DNA of 64,000 nt from Rhytidiadelphus loreus (GCA_947034895.1 OX344761.1:79297839-79361838), one strand, 5' to 3'. Positions 1-12,078 are shown, counted from the stretch's first letter. Made by a program: numbers and translations. The notes: generated by a model not told the origin, from the letters alone.

Positions 1-46
1 ATGAATTCCACGACAATCTCATCATGTGGAATTTAGGCCAACTGAC

Positions 47-894
47 CTCTGCATCATCTCGTTCATTGTAATCATACACAGCATCTTCTGGTTCTGCGCC
101 TGTAACATTGCCCTGGAAAAATTAATTAATTGCATTAAAATTCTTAACATCTGAACGGAAGCGCAAACAGAGTTGGACCACGCAAAAACACCAGAGAGGC
201 AGACCCAAGGTTAGAAGCACAGTGAACACTCCACAATTCAACAATTGTCGTTGAAAATATCCCAAACCTACCAGAGATAAGTACACTACCCCCTGCAACA
301 AATACCAATCCCGCGATCGCAATGAGAGTCACAAACTTCAAGAAAATAAGAAAATCTAAACATGACAACGACACTGTACTAAGACAATCAAGAATGAATC
401 AAATGCGTTAGAATTCTTAACCTATGAATGCAATCAAAGTTGGACGATACGAAAAGCCGAGGTTGCAAAAAACAAGGTTAGAAGCAAACACACCACAATT
501 CAACACTCGACGTTGGAAAAATCCAAAAACCTACTAGAAAAAAACCTACACAAGGAGCAATTCCTCGATCGCAAGCCTCGAAATACGAATCAGAAACTTC
601 AAAGAAAATAAGAAAATCTGAAAATCTGAACATGACAATAACACGCTAATAAGACAATTCGCAAAAACTTCTAAATAACATACTTCAATCTCTCACCTCA
701 GTCTCCTTCTGCTGCTCCACGTACGCGTCATCCCCGCCTTCATTCGGGGCGCTGAGGGCAAGCTGGCGAGCGTGGTGCTGCAAGTCGCGACGGCCCTGCT
801 TCTGGCGCTGCAAAGCAAGCTCCCGCCGCTTCTGCTGGTCCGAGACGCTGCGCTTGTGCTGCCGCCCTGGGGGCACCAACGTCGTTCCCGCCAT
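47..894 (-). CDS. Snurportin-1-like protein, N-terminal part (gene continues beyond the left edge)
   Basis: Two minus-strand exons are visible: 894-697 (66 codons from the first ATG, at 894) and 112-47 (22 codons). They join in phase 0 through a GT-AG intron of 584 bp, and a donor at 46 points to further exons off the window. The open frame extends upstream to a GTG at 954, but the first ATG is 894. Residues about 10-50 are basic: the run KRSVSDQQKRREL is followed by RRDLQHHARQLA. This resembles the importin-beta-binding region of snurportin-1, the adaptor that imports m3G-capped U snRNPs into the nucleus. The second exon is acidic (EPEDAVYDYNERDDAE). The cap-binding domain, which would settle the identity, is outside the window. 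Another IBB-bearing protein remains possible. Confidence 0.6.
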
Positions 895-1248
895 AGCCAC
901 GCCTGTCGCTGCAAATCCTGCGTCTCTCTCAAACTCAAACACACTCTCGCGCACAGAATTTCACAACGAGAACGGACCTGAAGCGATTACACAAAGAGGG
1001 GAGCGCTAACTTTCTTTAGTTTACTACTAATTATTTAACCCCTAAATGCACAAGGCACCACATTTTCATGTTCACAATTCTGTGGAGTTAAAAAAGTTTA
1101 CCAAAAGTTTTATTTTTGATTCCATTCAGTTTGTGGGCGTTGCACAATGTGTGGTGCCCTCTAAATGAACTGAAAATATTTTTAGAGGGCATTGTGTCTA
1201 TTTTAAACATCAAAAATCACTATAGATTTTTTTTTTTAACAATGTTTT

Positions 1249-1463
1249 TTAACCCATAAACGATGCTAAGGGTGAATGACAAAGAATCTCTCCATGTGGG
1301 ACAAAAGTACAACCATTTATCCTCCAAATTTTGTGTGAAAAGAGAACATCTTCTATAGTAGTTTGACTTCCAATGAGTGCTTTTGCATTTTTTTAAGCCA
1401 ACAATTCACATAGTTCCAAAACAATTAATTTCTATGATTACCAACTCATCATTTAAGGGTTGG
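1249..1463. mobile_element. Short TTAA-flanked MITE, about 215 bp
   Basis: It starts TTAACCCATAAACGATG and ends CATTTAAGGGTTGG, so the right TTAA is mutated to TTGG. The interior (ACAAAGAATCTCTCC, CATCCTCCAAATTTTGTG-like, AGTTTGACTTCCAATGAGTG) is shared with copies at 4120-4349, 56985-57142, 59365-59593 and 63811-64000. No coding capacity. The TTAA flanks and CCC termini fit a piggyBac-type non-autonomous element; that superfamily assignment is inference. Confidence 0.7.
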
Positions 1464-3479
1464 CAAGTTTCTATGCAAAGGTGTCCACTACAAAACTAGG
1501 TTTTCTAGTGATAAGAGCTCTTCGAGGCGAGATTAAAATTTCTTTAAACTTGTTGGGAAAGTCACATAATTGTAATTTTATTTAAAAGAAATTTGAAATA
1601 GATTTATTTGATCACTTTATCTATTCAAAAGAATCTTATATTGTAGATGCTATGATATCTAGCACTTAAATGCCCAAAAAACTATTTGAATGACATGAAT
1701 GACTGTGGTTTTGCACCTTATATTTATTTTGTGGAAATTTTGAGAATTGGTGTAAAAACATTGATATAACATCAAATGAAATGGGATTTCGAGAGTGGAA
1801 TTAGGTCAACATGTAATTTAATGTATTAGACTAAATAGATACATAAATTTTTGAAATAGTCAAAACTCCTTTTTGAATTAGTACCAATGAGGGACAAACA
1901 TGATAACTTAATCCCAGGTACTTCACTAGCAATTACTTTAGAAACAATGTCATACTTACAATAGGGGATATTTTAAATACTTCAGCTAATAATTTTACAA
2001 ATATTCAAGTTACTATAGCATTATTTTTTTTAAGCATATTGTATCAAAATTACTATACAATACATAGCAATGATCCTTAGAACATAATTTATAAATCTAC
2101 ATAGAGGGTAGTCTAAAAGGGAGGAAAATAACCTACATGAGGAGCTTCCATTTTCCATCTACAAATAGACAAATTAATGAACAATGTCTCATTTTGGGTT
2201 GTTATGTGCCATTTGTTTGCTCCAACTTAGATCTATAGCAAGTAATTTTTAAGGATGCAATATCAGATTTAGCCAATATAATACTATTTGTGGGATTTTA
2301 AGTTTTCATAAGTTTCTTTTTTTATTGTACATATATAATTCATTTGTATGAATGGTTTGATATATGATGTTTGTATACAGAAAAATGGGTGAAAAGTAAA
2401 AGTAGAAAAAAAATTAGGAGGACATCTATTCTAAAATAATAGATAAATAGCTCCCAAATTAAAAAAAATTGACATACATATGTGTGGATTATAAGGTATA
2501 GTGAAATACCCAGGTAACTTGCTAATTAATAGCAACATAATAGAAAACTTTCTTATCTGAACTAGACTTGCTATAACTCTTTTTCTTTTGGGTTCCAATA
2601 ATTCTTTGATGATCATTGGTGATTTGTATGAGATGGGAGTGAATTCAACTTCAATCATTGTTAAAGAAATTGAGGTCATTGGTTTCTAATGGCTAGTGTT
2701 GGCTAATTTGTCCTTCTTATATTGCTTGAATATAGGGAGATTTTTTTTTGCAAGTGACGCTTGACATAGTAAAATTTGGTACCATTGCAAGCATCCTTGC
2801 ATATAGCTTCACCCAAGTATCAATTTTTAGGAAAGAAATGGATGAAAACAAAGAAAAATACCTCTAAAATTGAATTGAATGAACATTCAATCACATCATA
2901 CATTGTCAAGCTTTAATGGCTAAAGCAAGTTTACAAAAAAAAGAGTTGACTTATATGATACATTAGATGGTAATAGATGGATAATATGACCATCCTTGAG
3001 AGCAAAGACCTAAAGAATGGGGGTTTCGAGACTAAAGTTCAATTCTCTCCACCAATCACTTACTGAATTGGCTTGGGGGGAAAGGACTTTGGGGCTAGGA
3101 CTTTGGTGAGTAAGGCCTTCAAAGGTCCCACTCCCCCCAAATAGCGTTTTAACAAAAATTCACTAAATTTTTTTGATTGAAATTCACCTTGTTTTTTGCC
3201 ATTTTGTACAAATTCAAGCTCCATTTCTACTTGAAGAGCAATCAAAGTTTCTACATTACAATGTTGCCAATTTATTTTTGATGCATCTTCATCTTCTCCT
3301 CACCTTTTAGGTTGACTTTTGTTGCCTTCTTCTTCAAACCTACCTTCTTCTTTGGAATTGCTCTCTTTCTAAAAGATAACACAATTGGCACAGTCCTAGT
3401 ATAGGGGGCCTTGCAATGTGTCAAAGCTTCCTTGTCTTAGGTATAGTTCTCTTCTTGCTTCTATAGGGTTTCACTTCCA

Positions 3480-3893
3480 AAAGTCAAAGAAAAAAATGCA
3501 TTGTACAAATTATGTCCAAATTTCTTTCAAGAAGCTACTATGATTGCCCGCAAAACAAGAAACTCCATAACTTTCACATCACTAATCCAAATGGAATGAA
3601 TCAAAGCTTCCCATTTAGAAGAAAATATAATCTACAAGAAAAAAAATATTAAAATTTTTATTTCAATTTTTTGTAGATTTTTTTTGCTTCTTGGTCTCCC
3701 CCATTTTGAAGTTATCGTAGCATAACTTTTGCTCCCGGGCACCAATTGGAATAAAAATTATATTCCCGGAAAGCTCATAAGTTCATCTATCTTATGAGAA
3801 AGTTTCAAAAAGTTTCAGTAAAAAATGAGATCATAGGAGTCTGCCTGAAATCCATTTTGTCCCTAGTAAGGACAATGGGACTTTAGGGGTTAA
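3480..3893 (-). mobile_element. Long-family TTAA element, one end only
   Basis: The right edge ends GGACTTTAGGGGTTAA at 3893. Read on the minus strand from there, the sequence matches the left part of the element at 8967-10549 for about 400 bp. Shared landmarks are GGGACAAAATG near the end, GAAACTTTCTCATAA, a GGGAATATAATTTTTAT stretch, and GAAGCTTTGATTCATTCCAT. No partner terminus was found to the left, so the lower boundary is approximate and the copy is probably truncated. Confidence 0.6.
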
Positions 3894-4119
3894 GTTTTTT
3901 GGCCAGCTTTTCTATTCAACAAACAAAACAACCATTTCCTACCAACAGCCTACATCCTCAATATTTTAGTCAAAAAAGATTGTTGGGATTTAGAGTGAAT
4001 TGGGTTTTCATTTTGGCTAGACCCAATTTGGCCTACAAGTCCCACCTCGATGCCAAAAAGTCCAAAAAGTGTTTGCCCTTGCAGGTGTTTTGGAGTGATG
4101 TGGGAAACATTGGCACCTC

Positions 4120-4349
4120 TTAACTCTTGAACATCGAAGAGGTGATGCTCAAGATCATCCTTTTGTATTACCGTGTGAATCATTGGTCAAAGAAATAGCA
4201 AAAATAGCTATTGGAAGTCAAAGTACTGTAGGAGATCTTTCCTTTCCAAACCCAATTCCAAGGATGAATAGTTGCACTTTCGTCCTACACTCAAAGATTC
4301 TTTGTCATCCATCTGACGTTTGGCGTCCGAGTCGACGATCCAGGGTTAA
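4120..4349 (-). mobile_element. Short TTAA-flanked MITE, 230 bp, just upstream of the SCNM1-like gene
   Basis: Bounded by TTAA at 4120-4123 (TTAACTCTTGAACATCGAAG) and 4346-4349 (GACGATCCAGGGTTAA). The interior matches the reverse complement of 59365-59593 almost throughout: TATTACCGTGTGAATCATTG, TTGGAAGTCAAA, GGATGAATAGTTGCACTT and CTTTGTCATCCATC all recur. It lies about 290 bp upstream of the SCNM1 start codon, so it may sit in or next to that promoter. Confidence 0.75.
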
Positions 4350-4642
4350 TTTACAGTTGCCCTGTCCCTCGTTAGGGCTGCTTTGTCACAGATATTCGGA
4401 GGATAAGAGAATTCCACAAAATTTGGTTTCGGATGGAAGAGGCGTGAATAAAGCATTTGAATTTGATAACCCTAGAACGTATTTCAAAGGATCAAATCCT
4501 CCCGGCAGTGCTTTCAAAGAGAGAGGAACTCGAGCAGGTTTTAGAAATTAGCTTTGTGCGAAGACCTAAGCTTAAGTGATTAGAATGTGCAAAGGAAACT
4601 GAAGCGGATCTGAGCTTTGTGGATTAAGCGAATTGCGTCGAG

Positions 4643-6683
4643 ATGAGCACATATGGCGGCGACAGTTGGGTGCCAGAAGCCATGCACCGGAAGCATCAAG
4701 TGGATCAAATGCTGGCCGATGTGCATCAGCTGGATCGATACTCCAACCACTGGCGTCGCTTGTCTAATGGCCGCATTGCCTGCCTCGTTTGTCCTCACCG
4801 TCCTGTTCTCGACACCATGCCCATGCTGATTGTACGTGAAGACTCTCCTCCCTTCTGCTGTTGTTGAGAGGAAACAAGGATTGAGAGGCTGTGCAGTCTT
4901 TTTTCTGTGATCGGCGGTTCTCTAGGATCTGAAAACTATGTGGTGCTTTATTGGCAATTTGGGAAGCTACGTGAAATTTGGTTTTAGGGCTAGAGTTAGG
5001 GTTTGGGTTTGGGTTTGTTTCCAATCTGTGCATTGATACATGTTGGAATTGATCTTGCTCATTACATCTCAGCTTCACGGTCGCGACGCAATCGTTCTGT
5101 CTTGATTGTTCAAGTCGCCTGCCATGGTCTTTGAACGCTTCGAGAAAGCTGGAAAATCTTCTTGTGGAATAACTTCATTTGAATTGGGACATATGTTGCA
5201 ACGGGGACCTATACTTAGGCCCAGTGTATTCCCCGCTCTTGCATTTCCCACAGGAGGTCCCCATTGCAACATTCTTACCATTACGATTTTAAGCAACAAA
5301 GTGAATTCGATATGATTTGGATATGGAAGTCTGCAATCTTTGTAAGTAAAGAGAATTTGGCATTGAGAAAATTGAAATATAATTAGTGTTAGCTGAGTAT
5401 TACTCAGGGGTGGCCTATGTTGGTGGAAATGTTTGTGTCATTAATTACCCAATAATTACCCAATAAGACCAACAATTTCTCCCATTGAGGTTAATTTTTT
5501 GAGCAGATGAATTTGAATCGTCTTTTCATAGGAGATCAGCTGTATTTTCTGTTTTTTATTTTGTTCTGGAGCATCATACTTAGCAGCTGTTGATGTTCAA
5601 TAGATTCATAGAAAAGGTGAAAAGCATCAAGCAGCTGCATTGAAATACGAGGAGAAAGATTTCCGTCTTCAAAACGAGATTCAGAAGAGAACAGCTCTTG
5701 AAGCTAGCAAAGCCACAGACGAAGTTGGCAGTACACAGAGGTCCCAGTCCTCTTATTTGCCAACTCGTTCTCCTCTGCTAGAAACCACACGCAAACGTAC
5801 CGCACAGGCACTAGCAATGCCGGATGATTCTAAGGTGACAGGCACAGCCGGAGACGTTTCAAACACGAAACTGAAAATCGATCATGGCGCGCTCTTCTTT
5901 TCGGCAACACCCTCACAGGCTCCCACTTGCCCTGTCAATGTGGTGAAAACATCTGCAAGTACAGCTAAGCGGCAATCAGAATTGGACAAACGAAAGCAAG
6001 GACGAAAAGGATTAGCGTCTGAGGTCGTTACGAAAGAGGATCAAGACCGGCGTCACGAGCGAGAGAGATTATTACGATTGCGGGAAGCAGGTTGGCGGTT
6101 GGATGGGAACGGCAAATGGTTCAGAGACGAAAGTGTATGCATCGCTATCACACTATCCTGTAATGATTGTGTTTTTTTAAATGAAGATTCTATGCCTCCA
6201 ATTTGTTTCATTGCTACACTTCCAACATTTCAGACTGTGAAAGACAGTTCTTGTGCTAGCATGGTTTTATGTTATTCATTACGGTATTATTGGAGACCTA
6301 AATAAAGCGATGAAGCAATGTCCCTTATCAACTTGATCCCCAAGTGCCCAGAAAGTCCGCTTTGGACGCTATTAGAATCGATTGTAGTATCTATTGAAAC
6401 ATATTTCTATCATTCAAAAATGTACTGTACGATTTCGTCTTTCTATTGGTACATTATGTTACCTTGAAGCTTCCTTTCAATTCCTATAGATATGAAATCA
6501 TATGGAAGTGCACACACTTTTGACCATTTGTGCACTCATAGGTTAATGAAGATTAGCACTGAATAAACGTGTCTACTGTGGCGGTATTGTTCTTGTGTTT
6601 TTTGCCTGGCTAACGGAACGCGCTGTATGGAGTTGCAGGTGGAATTTGATTCGGATGAAGAGGTTCCTGCAGATCTCGCATAA
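4643..6683 (+). CDS. SCNM1-like zinc-finger protein (minor-spliceosome-associated family)
   Basis: Three exons, 4643-4831, 5604-6134 and 6639-6683, join in phase 0 to give 254 aa. Near the N-terminus, LSNGRIACLVCPHRPVLDT continues across the first intron into IHRKGEKH. This forms a U1-type C2H2 finger with C47, C50, H65 and H71, the arrangement found in sodium channel modifier 1. The middle (about residues 75-205) is basic, low-complexity and poorly conserved. The C-terminus (REAGWRLDGNGKW, then ESVEFDSDEEVPADLA) matches the conserved acidic tail of SCNM1, and the last exon encodes most of that tail. In animals SCNM1 is a nuclear splicing factor linked to U12-type introns; a similar role here is inferred. 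The 771 bp first intron holds telomere-like repeats. The start is the first ATG, followed at once by conserved sequence. Confidence 0.85.
4983..5018 (+). repeat. Interstitial telomere-like repeat in SCNM1 intron 1
   Basis: Degenerate TTAGGG/TTTGGG units follow one another about 150 bp inside the first intron of the SCNM1-like gene. Plant genes for RNA processing and translation often carry telo-box sequences near the transcription start; regulatory function here is inference. Confidence 0.5.
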
Positions 6684-8966
6684 GACCTGAAGCGAATGTT
6701 CCTCTCAGTTCTACATGACGTGTATATTCTTGCGGTTGTGCTTGCATTCATCAGTACCTCCAGAATGTTCCGCCACACGGTGTGAAATTGCTAAGTGTAT
6801 CAGATGAAGACTAGCATCCCAATATCAACTAACGGCTTCATGGTCTGTTGTGTAAGCAAGACATTGGCTTAAGGTATGTGTTAGAAATCTGACTGCACAT
6901 GAGTATGTATTATCTGACTTACGTCTCATCTTGTCCTGATGCATCTCATCCTGATAAGACTAAGCAGATTTGAGAGTAAACACAAGCAGCACACAGATGC
7001 ACCTAGATGTCATTCTCTTGATCAATTCAAATTTTACTGTTTCTTTTTGGCTCTGGACCGAAGTGGAGGAGGGCCTACATTGACAAAAAAGCTACATGCG
7101 AAGGAAGTTTGAGTAGGACCATACTCGAAATGCGAGCCACTGCTACTGGGACAGCCTCTCTGATAGCGTAGCTACTTGTTCCTTTTCGACTGAAGATTCT
7201 GTTTCTTCATGCAGAGAGCCGAGCAGTTTAACAGATCAGTATCTTCTGAAAGGTTCCTCTTCTGTATAATGCCTTCAGAATGAATCTCCCTTGAGTAAAT
7301 TTCAAGAGCTTCCCTTGAGGAGCTAAATCTTAAAGGTAAATTGAAGATCGCCAGGTTAATCCACTTCTTCATGTGCATAATTCAGAAAATGCTAAACTTG
7401 TTCCAGCCATACCTAATGAGAGTTCCCGTAGAACTTCCATTTCTTCTGGTGGATACAGGTTCCTGAATATATGCTGTTTTTTGAACTTAATTCAATGTGA
7501 GAATATTTCCGAAGCAGTGCATGCGATTAAGCTGACAGTAGCCTAACCAGTTCTGGTTCTTGAGCCATAGGACATAGTTCATGAATTATTTCGTTCACCT
7601 CAACTTGATCAAGTGGATTTATTTTCCAGCGTGAGTTTGAAGTTTTGGTTCGATGTCTACTGATTAATGTTAGGTCAGTCATATCTTTCCCTACTGTTTG
7701 AGACGATCTGACTTGGCGATTTGACTATGCAGCTTTTATGCTATACATCAATGACTACATCTTCAAGATTGTTCAAAGTTTCTGTTCAGACACAGTGCTA
7801 TTTCCCAAATGTTGGGAGCACGCCTACTAGTGCAGATTGTGACCCTGATTTGTAGAGGTAAATGACTGCATGTAGATGGAGAGACAGTTAGAAACTTCAC
7901 ATTCAGGAATTGTGCTCGTCACCCTACTAATAAATGTTCAGGGTGATTTGAAGTGTTTGGCTGTACAGGATTGCACAAGTCATACATAGTACTGCCCTAT
8001 GCATTGGAAGAATATAGAATGTACCTACTCCAGGTACTGCTTGTCTTGTCATACTTCAACACTATCAGACCAATTCAATTGCTGCCACTCTTAAACTAGA
8101 TGTGGAGCTTGTACATGTAAGTCACAAGTAATATCGTTTTGCAATCTGGTACATACAGTGATCACTTCAATTTGTGGCATCTGTCAACCTTCACCTAGCT
8201 GATCTCTAGGAACCTTGCTTTCTGTAAATTTTTTGTGCTCTTCTTCACTTTGATAGCTACTCTGATATCTTTCTTTATTTTTTATCACATTGGCATGAAG
8301 TTTTACTAGTGGATTTCATGACTTCAGGAGAATTGGTGAGATCTCAAACAATCAACCCCATTCAGCTATATGGCATGTGTACCACATGGCATGCTTGATA
8401 TGTCCCATTCATTGTACCAGGGATGAGCAGATGCTCTCAGCCTCTAACAAACTGTAAAGCATTGTATATTCATATGAATGCTGAGAGTAAGTTAATCGTA
8501 CATGAAACGTAATTCTTGTTGCAGCAGGAAATGAGTCATTTATGGATATACACTGATTTAATGTAGTACTGTGGTAATCTTGAAATGCATTTTTTGGACT
8601 TTATATGAATAAATTATGAATTTTCAAAATGCAAATTATAGGTGGATCCAAAAAGAATTGACCTAAGGTTCCATGTGTGCATTTTGGTAAGAATTTGTAG
8701 GGTACTATTTTAATACATGGTTGCAATTAGGTGTGAATGATCTTAAGTTGTTGAGTAGGATAAAAGAGTTGGTAATAATAATAATGTAAGAAATTTGTCT
8801 ATATCTTTTATTGGAGGCTCAAAATTATCTTACAGATGGATTTTGGGAGATGAAAGTTATCTTTATTTCCCAACTTCTTTTGTTTCAAAGTTTTTTGGAA
8901 AAAGTTATTCTACTATGTCTAAATGAGGTTTGAAATTCTACTTCAAACACAATTCCTAAGTTTGAC
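6684..8966. other. 3' flank of the SCNM1-like gene, no gene recognised
   Basis: About 2.3 kb of less AT-rich, apparently single-copy sequence follows the SCNM1 stop codon. The open frames are short and resemble no family I know. The first few hundred bases presumably hold the SCNM1 3' UTR. At 8580-8710 there is a dispersed repeat (ATTTTTTGGACTTTATATGA, then ATGAATAAATTATGAATTTT) that recurs diverged near 14990 and 36460. Confidence 0.45.
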
Positions 8967-9042
8967 TTAATCCCTAAAGAACCATTGTCTCCTAGGGACA
9001 AAATGAATTTTGGGTAGGTTCTTATAACCTCAATTTTTAGTA

Positions 9043-9674
9043 CTTCCTCTGTCCCAAAATGATCTTCTTGTTGGCCACAAAAATTTGTCCCAAAATGATC
9101 TTCTTCCTATGATGTGGAGGAAGAGCTCGCCAAATGAAACATAGTTGCTTGTTGAGAAATTGTTGAGAAATTGTCCCTTGATGATGAGTAGGGATGTTTG
9201 CTTTTTTTAATTAGAAATAATCATGTTGGGACCACTCAAGTTAACTCCCGATGCTTCGAGCGGGCCAGTGTAGACTTTTCTTACAACAATTATGGCACAA
9301 TAGTCACTATATTTGGGCTTGAACTACTGTACTCAATTTTTGAAGGTCAAATATATTGTATTATTGTACACAATTTCTAAAGGCCATCCACAATTTCTGA
9401 AGACCCACATCGCGGGAAGATAAATGGTTTCAATAGACAGTGCGGGAATTCTAGAATTGATTGGCTAGCGGTGCTCCTCCAGGAAGGTCTCCAAAACTCA
9501 CATTTTGAATCTTTAGAATTTTAATTTCATAATGAATTTGAAACTCAAATTTTGAGCATCATAGGAGAGCATCACATTTTATTTATACCTCAAAACCAAA
9601 TTGAAAAATATTTATTTTTTACTTTAATCCGGAACATTTTATTGAATAGGAAGATCATTTTGGAATGGAGGGAG
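9043..9674. mobile_element. Stowaway MITE (Tc1/mariner-type), 632 bp
   Basis: Termini CTTCCTCTGTCCCAAAATGA and TCATTTTGGAATGGAGGGAG are inverted repeats of the Stowaway type (consensus CTCCCTCYGT), flanked by TA at 9041-9042 and 9675-9676. A GATCTTC motif follows the terminus on both sides. The element interrupts a TTAA-flanked element, so it inserted later. No transposase ORF. Confidence 0.85.
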
Positions 9675-10077
9675 TAATTTTTTTTGAAACTTTCTCATAA
9701 AATAGAAAAATTTCTTAGCTTTGTGGGAATATAATTTTTATTTCAATCAGTGCTTGGGAACAAAAGTTATGCCATCCTAAATATAATTTTCACATTATTG
9801 GATAGAAAAGAAATCTACAAAAAATTGAAATTAAATTGTTGAATTTTTTTTCTTGTAGATCATATTTTTGTCTACATGTGAAGCTTTGATTCATTCCATT
9901 TGAATTAGTAATATGAAAGTTATGAACAATCTTGTTTTTCAAAAAAATTAAGCATCTTTTAAAAAAAAAAACTTATAGAATTCATTTTTGAATGCAATTT
10001 TCACAATTAAAAAAAATTGTTTGACAAAGTTAAGTTTGTTTGGTAGAACAATCTCACATCTGGGATTATTGCATTTC

Positions 10078-10146
10078 AATCCCATCTTAGAGCTACTGAA
10101 GATTTAGTTTTTCTTTCAATCTTATTAGTAGCTCTAAGATGGGATT
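10078..10146. repeat. Perfect 20 bp inverted repeat with a 29 bp loop
   Basis: AATCCCATCTTAGAGCTACT at 10078-10097 is exactly inverted at 10127-10146. The stem is less AT-rich than its surroundings. It lies inside the long-family TTAA element and is not obvious in the other copies, so it may be a small foldback insertion or an RNA hairpin. Confidence 0.75.
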
Positions 10147-10989
10147 TTGTTTAGAATGAAAATCAAGTGGGTTTGTTTTTTTAAATGTTTTTCCAACATC
10201 AATTCAATGCAATGCAATGCAATTCTTTCAACTCAATTCTTCAACAAAAAATTTGTAATTCAAAGTTCATAGTGTAAAAAAATTCTACAAATGGCGATCA
10301 AAGTCATTTGAAATTACAAGCTAGTGTTCAAAAAATCTTTTTTTTCTAACTTTGAATACTAATATCTTCCAATTTATATAGTCAAACTTCATAAAATGTT
10401 TACCACATGATCTCAAAGAAGTAAAGTACAATATCCTACAATTAGATTCTAAAAAAAAAAAAATTCATTTTCTTGGGTGGATATAGCAAAAATGGCAGTT
10501 TTGAGTAGTCTTTGATAGAAAAATGGCCTTGGTCCTTTAAAGGGGAACTATGGGTGGTTGAGCTCTTACTAATTCTAATTTACATATCCCACATGGGTTG
10601 TTCTACCTTCTACCATCCCATATATATATAAAGAGCTTTTCTTCTTATTTGAAAATTCAAAATAAATTTAAAATGCTTTTGAAGCTATACGAAGATGGAT
10701 TTAAATTTAGATTTTTTATAGTTTAATATTCAAATAATGAAATTACCTTACATTGCATATTTGACTTGGCACCCTTTTTTGTCTGCCATGGCCACTATGT
10801 GGATGCCCTGATGGAAGGTGGATGAAAGAGGTCAAGTTTAGAGTTCCCAATAGAGGGAACATGCCAAGAACAAATTGGGACGAAGGCGAACCCATTTTTC
10901 AAAGCTTGCTCAAAGCCTTATCCTAGATATTATTCACACGGTCCTTCTAAATTTTATAGAAAGTAGAGGATTTGTTTTTTTCCAAAATA

Positions 10990-11513
10990 AATTTTGCAAC
11001 CCTTGTAAAACATTAATATATCTTTCAATCCGTTGCTTGGATTTCCAAGTTTCAAAATTATGTGGTGGCAAATGTGCTAAAAAAATTATGTTGTGCATTG
11101 TCAACTTTGGGACAGTGTAGTATTGCGAGATATTTTTGAATGTGCTCCACATCTTTTTTTGACTTCAATTTTTTTGGAGACATGAATGATATCATGTTGA
11201 GTATGCTAAATTTTTTAATAAAAAATCTGTAGTGAAAAAAAATTCCACAATCAATGGTCAAAGGCATCTAAAATTGTTGGGCATTATGGAAAAAAAAACT
11301 TTCCTTGCAAATGCTTATACCGGTATCTTTCAATACCTACAATCAAATGTCATGAAATTTTTACTACTTCTTTTTCTACGTGTCTTCTATAAAAGCCTAC
11401 AATTAGATTTTTTTTTAAAACAGTTTATTGAAAATGTTGATGAACACAACAAAAAAAGGCAATTTTGAGTGTTTTTTTACCCTCCAAAATGGCCTTGGTC
11501 CTTTAGGGGTTAA
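10990..11513 (+). mobile_element. Long-family TTAA element, right portion
   Basis: It ends GGCCTTGGTCCTTTAGGGGTTAA-like at 11513. The preceding sequence parallels 10250-10549, including GGTCAAAGGCATCTAAAATT versus GATCAAAGTCATTTGAAATT and GGCAATTTTGAGTG versus GGCAGTTTTGAGTA. No left terminus was found, so the lower boundary is approximate. Confidence 0.55.
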
Positions 11514-11519
11514 ATGACT

Positions 11520-12078
11520 TTTACCATTATAGGATAGGCACATTTTAGGTGGAAATTGTCAAAAATTTCCACCTTTTAGGTAGTGAGAATTTTTTATAGA
11601 AATTCAACCATACAAATTTGATTAAACTATTGTGGAAATGTAAGGAAAAGATATCAAAAACTTTAACTAAATGGATTGAAAGATTAAAGCATTTGAAGTT
11701 AGAAGAAAAAATTTATTTCTGAACTTTCCCAACATAGTCAACAAATTTTAACTCCTTAGAGAGAGAGATTTTTGCACTATACATGGTTATTTTTTGGGGT
11801 GCATCCTATATCATCATATTAGTTGCATACCTATCATATATTCATATTTCAAAAGTAGAAGCTAAGAGAAGTTTTGCACATGTTGCCCAAAATGTTTCGG
11901 GTAGCATAACATTTGATTTGGGAACTCAATTGGGAAAAATTTACATTCCTACTTAAGAGGTATATTTTCACACTTGTGTCAAAAAAACTTGTAAATATAT
12001 GTTTTGAATTGAATTTGTGAGAACCTATTTGAAATTTTTTGTGTACCTTGATTGGTCACTTGGTCCTTTAGAGGTTAA
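11520..12078 (-). mobile_element. Long-family TTAA element, inverted and degraded copy
   Basis: The right edge ends TTGGTCCTTTAGAGGTTAA at 12078. On the minus strand the interior matches 13236-13829: CATGTTGCCCAAAATGTTTC and GGGTAGCATAAC correspond to the GGGTAGCTTGGGCAATTTC and GCATGTGCAAAACTCC region there. The left boundary is uncertain. Confidence 0.45.

Larger units (their letters stand above)
895..4119. other. Intergenic region between the snurportin-like and SCNM1-like genes
   Basis: AT-rich, with long homopolymer runs and no supportable exon. It holds TTAA-flanked elements at 1249-1463 and about 3480-3893, listed separately. At 1035-1205 a TTAACCCCTAAATG-type end is followed by a short inverted repeat of GCACAAGGCACCACA-like sequence. 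From about 1464 to 3480 I see only low-complexity sequence. A short CACTA-like palindrome lies near 1487-1511. Confidence 0.6.
8967..10549 (+). mobile_element. Long-family TTAA element carrying a nested Stowaway MITE
   Basis: The left end is TTAATCCCTAAAGAACC at 8967. The right end is GGCCTTGGTCCTTTAAAGGG at about 10545, with its terminal TTAA degraded. Homology to the element ending at 3893 runs up to 9040, stops at a Stowaway insertion (9043-9674), and resumes at 9677. Without the insert the element is about 950 bp, close to the intact copy at 62289-63224 (936 bp). The interior is non-coding and AT-rich and includes a 20 bp perfect foldback at 10078-10146. Confidence 0.7.

Noticed and set aside
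1487..1511. Tiny CACTA-like palindrome (CACTACAAAACTAGG, then TTTTCTAGTG)
   Set aside because: Only 25 bp long; could be a relic, but there is no way to define an element from it.
4183..4551. 122-codon open frame before the SCNM1-like gene
   Set aside because: About half of it is TTAA-MITE sequence and the remainder matches no family.
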